From Chrysochromulina tobinii (lineage: Eukaryota; Haptophyta; Prymnesiales; Chrysochromulinaceae): 48,837 nt of DNA. This document shows positions 37,470-45,998 of this stretch, in pieces. Each line of letters starts with the position of its first letter. Within the stretch, counting starts at the first letter, position 1. The position numbers were made by a program, and so were the translations under genes. Where the stretch lies: the NCBI GenBank assembly GCA_001275005.1, contig JWZX01003356.1, forward strand, positions 1 to 48,837, given 5' to 3'. The notes under the pieces were generated by a model. The model saw only the letters and a list, made by a program, of their open reading frames with translations, had not been told where the DNA came from and searched no databases.

Positions 37470-38647
37470 ATGTCCAACCCTTGGGTCGATTCGCTGATCC
37501 GCGTCGGCACGCGCTTGGTGTCGGCGTTGAAGGCGGGCCCGCCGAAGAATGTCTTCAACCCTGAATACCTCACTGGGAACAACTTCCTCAAGCGCTTCAA
37601 CGAGGTCAAGCGCGCCGAGGGCTTTGGCGCCGCGTACAACAAGACAAGGATGGAAAGCACGCTTCGCAAGGGCTCGTTCGTTGGCAAGGACTACAACGGC
37701 AACATGTACTACGAGGACAAGAACGCGCCGTACGGGCGCACGCGCTGGGTCGAGTACCCCACGCCCAAGGGCATCTGGGCCATCGAGCAGAACTACGATG
37801 CGAGCATGGTGCGCAACAAGTGGCCCACGCGGAGCTGCCTGAAGGCACAGCTTGCCCGGGCGTGGCACGAGACTGAGCGTGTCTCGTGCGCCGCACGACC
37901 CCACGCAGGTGAGCCCGGAGTGGCACGGCTGGCTGCACTACACGCACGACAAGCCGGGCAACGTGCTGGTGCGCTCGCGCTGCCCGCCCCTCAATTATGG
38001 TGTCGTGCTTCAGCGCGCACCGTGCGCCCGTCGCCGACCCGCCATCCCCGCCCGATCGTCGGTCCCGAAACGCGCCGGTGCTCCTCCCCCCTCCGCCCCT
38101 CTCTCCGCAGGCGGCCGAGCACGAGAAGCCCTTCAAGATGGCCTTGCCCATCAACCAGAGCATGCAGCGGCCCGAATTTGGTCGCGAGTCCGAATTCCAT
38201 CAGCCGCCGTGCACGATGGCCGCGCGGATCGTGCGTGGCAAGGTTGGGCCCAAGTACGAGTCTTGGAGCGGCTCCGTCCAGACCACTAACCCCGCGCTGC
38301 GCAACTGTGAGTGTCAGACACCGCCGCGAGGCTGCAGCCTTCCCCCCCTTCCCCCCAAACCCCTTTCCCCCAAACCCCCTCCTCTTTGGCCCCGCGCCCG
38401 CGCCCGCGCCCGCTCCGGCTGCTGGCGCTCCCGCACCGGCCACCTACTGCCGCAAGGTGCTGCCTCCTGGCGCGGGCGGATTGTACCCGGCGTTCATGGC
38501 GCACCGTACTATGCACCCATCACGACAACCTCGCTGTTTGGAAAGCTGTGCCCTGCGCTGACGCCACGTGCACAACCCCGCCCGTCGCGCAGACTCCGAC
38601 AACGAGAAAACGCTTCACATCCCGTAGAAAGGCCTGCTAGCGTGTGA
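37470..38647 (+). CDS. NDUFA12: NDUFA12 (B17.2) subunit of mitochondrial complex I, 3' end uncertain
   Basis: Accessory subunit of NADH:ubiquinone oxidoreductase on the matrix side of the inner membrane. Exon 1 (37470-37808) encodes KGSFVGKDYNGNMYYEDKN and GRTRWVEYPTPKG, the family's core. Intron 1 is 37809-37908 (gtgcgc...acgcag). Exon 2 (37909-37962) gives VSPEWHGWLHYTHDKPGN, matching the human PPEWHRWLH block. Intron 2 is 37963-38110 (gtgctg...ccgcag). Exon 3 begins at 38111 with AAEHEKPFKMALP. A gtgagt donor at 38307 suggests a third intron, perhaps to 38456 (gccgcaag), but the frame is open through it, so the C-terminus is unsettled. Exons 1-3 alone give about 196 residues, already longer than the human protein (145). 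The first 30 residues may include a targeting signal. No frameshift is needed. Confidence 0.85.
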
Positions 38648-39321
38648 CGCGGAGCAAAGGAGACGACGTCGACGAAAGAGCGCTGACCGGCCGAGAGACG
38701 AGTGGCTCTCCCGGCCGTCGAGAGTGGTGAGTGGCTCTCCAGCCACGACGATATTAGAATCATATTAGAAGGGCCCTCTGGCGTGGCCGGAGTGGATCTT
38801 CAGGGACGAACTTGAGCCTTCATCAGATCTTAATTTCGCCGACACAACTCCACTGTATGTATGTGCTCGGGCAAATCCCTAAGAATCTGACGTCTCCGCA
38901 CTCCGGCGACTCCGGTCTCCGCCACAAGCACAACTCGCGCAACGGAACGATCCGGGAACGAGCCATCGAGCTATTAGTGCGCGTCAAATGCTAGCTCTCA
39001 CAACAATCGCAACCGGGCTCGTCCTCAATGTGCCAGTCCTCAGTCCGCACTTCACCCCATTCGACGAGACTAATGACTATGCCTGTCTAATGCCAGTCCA
39101 CATGAACCTCGTGCACCGGATGTCAAGGAAGGGCGCTTGTGCCGAACATCTTCGTCGGGAAAGATCAGACGTTTCGCAAGCGGGATGCTCTGACGTTCCG
39201 CAACGTGATGGGCCTACAGATTACATTGTACCGAGTGCGCGGCCCTTTTGCACATGCATGCAAGTTTGGGTGAAACTGTGGAGTTCCAAACCCTTTACAG
39301 TTTTATCGGTCTTCAAAGGCG
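38648..39321. other. Intergenic region upstream of the TRP-like channel gene
   Basis: About 670 bases, less GC-rich than the genes, holding the 3' UTR of NDUFA12 and the promoter of the channel gene. An imperfect ctctcc(c/a)(g)gcc(g/a)...gtggctctcc repeat lies near 38701-38740. No gene is supported; an ATG frame at 38988-39398 runs into the channel gene in another frame and has no recognisable product. Confidence 0.5.
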
Positions 39322-42300
39322 ATGTTTGCGTTGCGTGGAGACGACGACAACGCGCTGGAGGAGACAGTCAAGGCGCTCATATTTGCGGTGGAAAATGACG
39401 ACGCCGATGGTGTGGTGCAGCACATCGCCGGGGCATACGCGACCGATGAGAACGGGCAGACGCCGTTTCTTCTCGCAGTCATGATGGGGAAGGTGGCAGC
39501 GCTGCGGGCGTTCCTCGATGAGGGCGTGGAGGTCGACGGCACGCAACACGACCCAAAGAAGGGCACGGCTCTCGGGTTCGCGAGCAGGAAAGGGAACACC
39601 GAGTGCGCCAAGTTGCTACTCGAACGCAAGGCCGACCCCAACTACGTGGACGAGGACCGGTGTAGCCCGATGTGGTGGGCCGCCAACGTGAGTCGGCCAA
39701 CGTCCGAACTTGTGCTCCAAACCCTCCTCGACGGCAACGCCGACCCGAACCTCGCGGACAAGCAGGGCGTCACGCCCATCCTGCTGGCGTATCGGAAGAG
39801 AGGCAAGAAGACTTTCCAGTTTCTGCTGGCCGCCGACGGCGTCGACCTGACCATCGTCGACGCCAAGGGCGTGGGCCTGCTGTTGAATGCCAGCGACAAC
39901 GGCGACGCGAGCGTGCTCCTCCACTGCTTGAGCGCCGGTGCGGACCCGTCGCGGCCCGCCGCTGACGGCACCACACCCCTCGAGCTCGCTCGGGATCGCG
40001 CCCACGTCGCCGCGACCGCCATCCTGCGGATCGCCACCGGCGACGCCGAGCTCCATGATCCGCTCACGCCTGACGAGCTGCGCGCCGTGGCCGACGAGGG
40101 CATGCTCGAGGCGGCCCTTCCGGTCGCCTTCTCCAAGTCCATCTTGCGCTCTCTTGAGTGTGCGGCGATGCTCACCGCCGGTTTCCGCTCGAGCGCGTAT
40201 GAGGTCCGAGGACTCGACATGGAGAGCGGCGATCGGCTCATCGGGCAGTGCCTCAAGGCGCAGCAGTGCGTCGTGGGTCTGCTGCGTGCCCTCGACCCGC
40301 AGTGCGTGCAGCGGCTGCTGCACAGCCCGCGCGCCACCGAGGCGATCGAGGCGCTTGTGCTTGCCGAGTGCAAGACGACCCTCTCAGACAAGGTGTTGCA
40401 GGAGGCCATCCATGCACGATGGAGCATCGTCATGCCCCTCAGCCTCGCCGACGCGCTCGTGATTGCGCTGCGTGCGCTCTGGCACCTGGGCGTGCTCGCC
40501 GTCTACCCGCCGTACCAGAAAGTGCTCGAGACAGCGCTCGTAGCGGAGCAGGCGGACGCACGCCGGCGGGTGGAGGAGGAGCATCCGGAGCCCGATTGGG
40601 AGCAGCTGCGCGACGAGCACGGCGGCGACATGAACGCCGACGTGTCGCTCAAGGTAGGGGGCAAGATGGTGAGCTCGTGCACGGTGCGTGACCTGAAGCT
40701 CGAGTCACACGCCGGCAAGGACGCGCTCAAAAAGTTTCGTGAGCGGCGTGCGGCCCTCGCCACCGAGCATGCGCACCTCGTGCGCCGCCACTACTTGATC
40801 CTTCGGCCGGAGGCCACGTTCTACTCGAACCTGCTCACGCAGCTCGCGCTTGGGGTGTGGCTCGTCGTGCTGCCCGTCAAGGACGCCCCCATCCAGAGCG
40901 CCGCCCTCTTTGCGGCCATGGCGCAGTTCCTCGCTCGCGAGCTGTTCGGACTGACCAGTGTGCGAGGCCGACGGATGTGGCTGGCAGATCCGTTGAATTG
41001 GCTCGAGCTCGGTGCGTACTCCTTCGCGACGCTCTCCCTCAGCCTTCGTCTGGAGCTCGGGAGATTGCCCGAGCTCGAGCGGGTCGACGAGGCGGCGCTG
41101 CAGGCCACATCCGTCCTCCTGCTCTTCACGGGTATCGGCTTCCGCTTCCTACAGCGTGACCAGAAGCGAGGGCCACTCGTCATGATGACCGTCCAGATGA
41201 TGCGCGACGTCCTTAACTTCCTCGTCCTCTTCGCGAGCATCCTCGTGGCCTTTGCGGCCGCATTCCTCGTGCTCTTCAAGGGGCTTGAGGCCGGGGGCCT
41301 CGGCGAGGACTGCGCCGTCTTCGACTCCGACGGCGGCGGCGGACTGGAGGAGGACGACGTCCCTTCCTTGGACCGATCTTGGGGCCCCGATTTTGGAGAC
41401 GCTGCATCTTGGGTGATCGAGGAATCAGTCGAGGAACGCACTCGTGAGAAGAGGAGACGCCTGCACGTCGGCGACGAAGATGAGGGGCGGCGCGTTGGCA
41501 TGCTCTGGCACGTGGGCGTCTCGGTGGTGGCGCTCTTTGAGATCATGCTGGGCAGCGACAACCCCATCGGCTGCCTGCGCGCTTCGACGCAGCCCATCAC
41601 GGCGCCCGCCTTCATGATCGCCTACCTGGTCGTCGCGGTACTGCTCGGGACGAATATGCTGATCGCGCTCATGGCTAAGACGTTCGACCTGATCCACGAG
41701 CAGCAGATGCCCAACTTCATGTACCTCTCGACGCTCCTGTACTTGGTCTGGTCTGACGAGTCGCCCGTGCCGGCGCCGCTGCTGCTGCTCCGCATCGTGT
41801 TCTACGACCTCGGCCGCTTGGCGGCGTTCGCGGCGTGGGTCTTGTCACAGGCGTGCGCCTGGCTCTGCTGGCGTCGCGGTAGCGGGGACGGGCGCGGGTA
41901 CCTGAAGGTCGACGAGACGAAGGATGCGGCGACGGGCGTGTCCGCGCTGCAGAGCAAGGCGGAGGCGGAAGCGGCGGCGGCGGCAACGGAGGCGGAGGCG
42001 GCGGGGAAGGCTGCAGCGGAGGCGGCGGAGGCGGCGGAGGCGGCGGAGGCGGCGGCGGAGGATGCGGAGGACGCGCGGATCCTCGGATTCGGCCTCAAGT
42101 GGGAAATGGTCGGCAAAGGCGAGAAGGCGAAGCCGACGACCGGCACCGAGCTGCACAATGAAGCGCTCGCCAGGGCGCTCGGGGGCACCAACCAGAGCGC
42201 CGAGGCAGGAAATGTGACGGGCAAGCTCGAATTTACTCCGACTGAGTTGAGCGCGTTTGAGCTGCACGGGCTGCGAGCGGACAGCTTCGTCTCGTTCGAA

Positions 42301-43103
42301 TCTGCCGGAGGTGGAGGTGGTGGAGGAGTTGGTGGAGGAGTTGGTGGAGGAGGCGGAGGCGGAGGAGGCGGAGGAGGCGGAGGAGGAGGTGGGGGGGGAG
42401 GAAGGACCAACAAGGGAAGCGTGGGGACAACCATCTACTTCCGCCCCCTCGCCGTCGTGCCGCCAGTACCAGTGCTCAAGGAGGCCATGGAGGAGTACCT
42501 CAAGTCATGCGAGGGCGCACAGGGCGAGGACGACAAGTGGCGCTCGAATATGTTGAAGCAAGGGAGCCGGATCGCGGCCCAGGTGGATGAGCGTTCAAGG
42601 ACGAGATCAACGATGGCCTCGGATTGCCCCAGCTCTGATGGCATGCTGATTGCCTCCCTCATCAGGTGGATGAAGTCAAGGAAGAGCTCAACGCCGAGGT
42701 CACGGCGCATGTGGCCGAGATCAAGGCGCAGCTCGCGGAGGTCAAGGCGCAGATGGGCAGGGGCGAGGGGAGGGTGGAGGAGATGATGGAGCTGCTAGAG
42801 CACAAGCTCAACAAACAGTCGCAGCAGCTCGCGCAGATGGCGCAGAGGGAGCAGCAGCAGCTCGCTCTCATCCTGTCCAAATTAGGCATTGACGCGCCGC
42901 CCGCCACCTCGTACAAATCGTCCCCCGCCGCCTCCACGACGAGCGCCTCGTTCAAATCGCCCCCCGTGACGCCTCCTCCAGAATGGGAGCCCACGATGAT
43001 CTTGGCAGAGCCTGCAGGCAGCACCAGCTCCAGCAGCCCTCGCCCGAGCCCCCGGCGCCTCATGCCGTCGCTGTCGCGGCCCAAGCTGGGCCCGGTCGAT
43101 TGA
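39322..43103 (+). CDS. Ankyrin-repeat TRP-like cation channel (two exons)
   Basis: Exons 39322-42582 and 42666-43103 join in frame to 1,232 residues. The N-terminal 250 residues form about five ankyrin repeats (NGQTPFLLAVMMGKVAALRA, KGNTECAKLLLERKADPNYV, GVTPILLAYRKRG). A long linker precedes six membrane helices between about 490 and 800 (FYSNLLTQLALGVWLVVL, LNWLELGAYSFATLSL, LQATSVLLLFTGIGFRFL, VLNFLVLFASILVAFAAAF). The pore loop is ALFEIMLGSDNPIG and S6 is LLGTNMLIALMAKTFDLI, which strongly recalls TRP channels (NMLIALM). An acidic loop lies between S5 and the pore. The C-terminal tail has Ala/Glu-rich helix (41960-42066), a poly-Gly run (42305-42408) and, after the intron, a coiled coil (EVKAQMGRGEGRVEEMMELL). 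It is probably a calcium-permeable sensory channel of the cell or ciliary membrane; the stimulus is unknown. Confidence 0.85.
42305..42408 (+). repeat. Poly-glycine-coding GGN microsatellite in the channel gene
   Basis: A ggaggtggaggc... run encodes over 30 consecutive Gly with a few Val. With the gcggaggcg run at 41960-42066 (Ala/Glu), it shows in-frame triplet expansion in the cytosolic tail. These runs are prone to assembly error. Confidence 0.85.
42583..42665 (+). other. Channel-gene intron, introner-like
   Basis: Begins gtggatgagcg and ends gattgcctccctcatcag; length 83. The eight bases gtggatga occur at the intron start and again at the start of exon 2, and the similarity continues weakly into both flanks. 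The last 18 bases are identical to the end of the MFS intron at 33260-33435, an unrelated gene. Confidence 0.8.
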
Positions 43104-43534
43104 GCGCCGTGCCGAGCATGCGCCGTGCCCCTCGTGCATGTTGCAGCTCTTCCAACGTATACTTCGACCACGTGTAGGTTGGGTCGTGGTCCGACCATGT
43201 GTGTGCACCCAGCATCATGACCGGAGGCGTCAGAAGAACTTGAACTAAGTCCCAACTCCCAAGTGCTGTAGCGTGGACGGGAGAGACAGTGTGGCCGGTC
43301 TAGTGTGTGAGTGTGAGCGCATTTTGTTTAGTAAGCATTTAGAGGAAAGAGGTGCGGGACCCGGGATACGGCCGAGGCGCGCGAGTCGAGGGCGAAACAT
43401 GAGGCGAAAGCGCGAGGGGTGCGGCGGGTGGCGGCGCGCGGGGTGCACACGTCGCCATCATGCACGAAAACGCACGATGAGTCAGCCTCCCACTTTTGAG
43501 TCAGCGGCCGCACGCTCGCCTTCCTCTTGCCCTC
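43104..43534. other. Intergenic region between convergent genes
   Basis: 3' flanks of the channel gene (+) and the SRAP gene (-). Contains gtgtgagtgtgag near 43303-43316. No gene was recognised. Confidence 0.5.
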
Positions 43535-44710
43535 CTATGAATCGATGTGCGTCTCCATCAAACAAGAGTGAGTTCTGGCTTGCGTAAAGCGCGAGAGCCG
43601 CGCGTTGCGCATTCGCTCGCGCTCTGTCTCTGCAGCTGCCACATCCACGCTACCACGCTCCTCTCGAGGGAGGGCGATAGCGCACGAAGGAGCACTCGCA
43701 ACCTCGTCGTCGCTGTTGAGTACGATCGCCTCTGTCGAGCTCGCGCCGCGCACCGCCGGCCGTTGGCTCGCGTGATCTTGGCGAGTCTCCTGCAAGCTGA
43801 GGGCGATGGCGCGCTGCAGCTCCACCTCCTCCTGCTCGTGCGCCGCAAGGTCACCCGAGGACGCCATGAAGGTCGCCACTGGGGGCTCGTCTCGCGCACG
43901 CTTTCGCGAGGTACGTGACGCGTCACTTGAGGCGGCAGGCGGCAGCGAGGCGGGGGAGGCAACGCTCTGCGAGGCGCTCGAGGCGGCGCTCTGTGAGGCG
44001 CTCTGGCCGGTGGCAGTGGCGGCGCACTTGGTGGGGCTACCAGTACCCTTGCCCTTTATGCCCAGCACGAGAGGAGGGCTGCTCGTGCCTGCAAACATCG
44101 CCGCTGTGATGACACGCGTGGCTGCAAGGGTCGCTTCAACGGTTGGTGGCGTCTCGAGCCAGCGATGAGCCGCAGCGGCATCAAGTACGAGTGGGCAGCG
44201 GGTGGGCACACCATACTGCGCCTGTGGCACCGCACGCTCGCGAAGGAGCGGCACGGAGCATGAATTGGTCGTCAGGAGGATAAATTTGTCCTGGAGGAAC
44301 AGGGCGGCGAGGAAGAAGAGGCCATCGTCGGACCGCCGGCATGTGACGCCCTCTGCAAAGGCGGTCACGGCAACAGCGCACAGGTTGCCCTTTTCCATCG
44401 CCGCTCGCCAATTCTTGCGCCCTACCCACTCGTCATCATCGAGCCAGATGGTGTGGGTGCTGAGGCTCTGTATGCCCCATTTGAGCGTAACCATTAGAAG
44501 AGCAGCGCCGTCATTCTCCTTCACCAGGCATGGCCAGCCCTCCACACCGCGAACGCCTGTTGGGTTGCGCTTGGTCCTCTCCTCGCAGCTCTTGGAACCG
44601 ACGTGGTACTCCGAAGGAGCTTTCGTGTCGGGTGGCAGTAATACACCGGCACGCACACAAGCGCCGACGATGGATGACGCTGGGATCGAGATTGCTGCAC
44701 GCCCGCACAT
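43535..44710 (-). CDS. SRAP-domain protein (HMCES/YedK family) with UIM and SUMO-binding-like motif
   Basis: The family crosslinks through its N-terminal cysteine to abasic sites in single-stranded DNA and protects them. An in-frame ATG lies 13 codons upstream (44749), but the enzyme needs Met-Cys at its N-terminus, so 44710 (MCGRAAISIP) is the start. The product is 391 residues. Visible landmarks: Cys2, LKWGI (family RWGL), Asn100 in KNWRAAMEKG and Glu120 in AVTAFAEG (family DGFYEW). The usual HxRMP histidine block is replaced by YGVPTRCPLVL, so the conserved His appears absent. That could weaken reversal of the crosslink. A Ser/Ala-rich linker leads to EEVELQRAIALSLQE (about 294-308), a textbook ubiquitin-interacting motif. 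Next is IVLNSDDE (about 330-337), which resembles a SUMO-interacting motif. I infer a DNA-protein-crosslink sensor coupled to ubiquitin/SUMO signalling. Confidence 0.8.
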   Translation of the reverse strand: MCGRAAISIPASSIVGACVRAGVLLPPDTKAPSEYHVGSKSCEERTKRNPTGVRGVEGWPCLVKENDGAALLMVTLKWGIQSLSTHTIWLDDDEWVGRKNWRAAMEKGNLCAVAVTAFAEGVTCRRSDDGLFFLAALFLQDKFILLTTNSCSVPLLRERAVPQAQYGVPTRCPLVLDAAAAHRWLETPPTVEATLAATRVITAAMFAGTSSPPLVLGIKGKGTGSPTKCAATATGQSASQSAASSASQSVASPASLPPAASSDASRTSRKRARDEPPVATFMASSGDLAAHEQEEVELQRAIALSLQETRQDHASQRPAVRGASSTEAIVLNSDDEVASAPSCAIALPREERGSVDVAAAETERERMRNARLSRFTQARTHSCLMETHIDS

Positions 44711-45004
44711 GAAAACTTGCTTTGGTCTTCTCCTTGTATGAAAATTCATACGCGGCGCGCATGCATTCGTATGTTTCGAAAAGCGTTTGGATCTTCCATT
44801 TGCGCCCCACAGTTCACTTTAGTTCAGTTCATTTGCGCCCCACAAGCATCAGCGCGTGCAAGCCCCCGGATGGCCTAGCACACTGCTTACAATTCTTCGG
44901 GCCCGGTGTGAGTGAGGATTCATGTGACTCACTTGATCTAGACTCACTCCGCCCATGAGCATGTTTCGCCATTCCGCATTCGGTGTTGTATCGGTGTTGT
45001 GGGT

Positions 45005-45946
45005 TTAAACCACCCGTGCCATCACCCATTGCTGGACGGGCTCGCGACAGTACGGACAGATCTTCATGTTGGCCGCGCAGCGCTCGCACGCGAGCAGATG
45101 GCCGCACGGCACCGCAAGGTGCGACTTGGACCCCACCATGCACACGATGCACGTGGTCTGGCCACCGATGGTCGATTCGGGCGCCTCGTCGTGCACACGG
45201 CCGGTGATGTTGCCCACGTCGGCGAGCGTCAGATGCCTCTCCGCTGGCATCAAACCTGCAGCCGGTGCTGGGGCCGTTGGCAGCTCAGGGACAGGGGTCG
45301 GAGGATGCACGGTAGTCAGGCCGCGCCCACCACGCTCTCCACGCCCTCCACGCCCCCCTCGCCCCCCTCGCCCGCCGCGGCCAGCGCTTTCTGCCACAGC
45401 CAGCGCCGCTGCGCGCTCTACCTCCGCGTGCTCCACCTCCGCCCTCTGCACCGCCGCCCTCTCCGCATCCGCCCTTTGCACCGCCAAGCGCTGAGCCTCT
45501 GCGTCAGCCTCGTTGGCCTCCGCCTGAGACCTGGCTGCCCGCGCTGCCTCCGCCTTGGCGGCCTCGTGCGCTGCCGCCCGTGCCGCCGCCTCTTCGGCCA
45601 CCTTCACACCTGCCGCCTCTTCGGCCACCTTCACACCTGCCGCCTCTTCGGCCACCTTCACCACCTGCTCAGCCGGCGCCTGCTGAGACGCCGAAGCCGC
45701 GGCCCCAGCGGCCGTCTCCGCGGCTGCCGCCTCTGCTGCAGCGGTCGCCTTTACGCCCTCCTCCTCGATCTTCTCTTCTGCCACCAAATCCGCTTCTGTC
45801 GGCTCTAACGGCGGCGCCGACAAGCTGGTGGCCGCCTCGCCTGCTGCTGTCGTCGCCACTTTACCCTTCTTTTTCGCCTTCTTCTTTGCCTTCTTTGACG
45901 CCTTTTCGGCTCTCGCTTCCTCCTCAGCGATCAGGCTTGCCATCAT
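45005..45946 (-). CDS. RING finger protein with RGG box, probably the C-terminal part of the Sel1 gene
   Basis: C-terminal C3HC4 RING of the CxxC...PCGH...CxxC...CPYC type (CIVCMVGSKSHLAVPCGHLL, then CERCAANMKICPYCREPV), typical of E3 ubiquitin ligases. Upstream are a Lys-rich patch (KASKKAKKKAKKKGK), a long Ala/Glu helix with a triple 9-residue repeat, and an RGG box (GRGGRGGRGGRGGRG) suggesting RNA binding. The first ATG is at 45946, but the frame is open back to beyond 46105 and overlaps the end of the Sel1 frame (stop 45999-46001), one base out of phase. Removing one base between about 46002 and 46105 would fuse the two into a Sel1-RING protein of about 1,006 residues. No room for a promoter exists between them, so I favour one gene with a sequence error. 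Confidence 0.7.
   Translation of the reverse strand: MMASLIAEEEARAEKASKKAKKKAKKKGKVATTAAGEAATSLSAPPLEPTEADLVAEEKIEEEGVKATAAAEAAAAETAAGAAASASQQAPAEQVVKVAEEAAGVKVAEEAAGVKVAEEAAARAAAHEAAKAEAARAARSQAEANEADAEAQRLAVQRADAERAAVQRAEVEHAEVERAAALAVAESAGRGGRGGRGGRGGRGERGGRGLTTVHPPTPVPELPTAPAPAAGLMPAERHLTLADVGNITGRVHDEAPESTIGGQTTCIVCMVGSKSHLAVPCGHLLACERCAANMKICPYCREPVQQWVMARVV
45596..45670 (-). repeat. 27-bp tandem repeat x about 3 in the RING gene
   Basis: Units of about ggccaccttcacacctgccg (on +) encode KVAEEAAGV repeated. They keep frame and lie in a predicted Ala/Glu helix. Confidence 0.8.
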
Positions 45947-45998
45947 CGCGTCGGCGCGTGCCTGCTCGTCCTCGCGTGAGAGGCCGCCTCGAGCGCCG

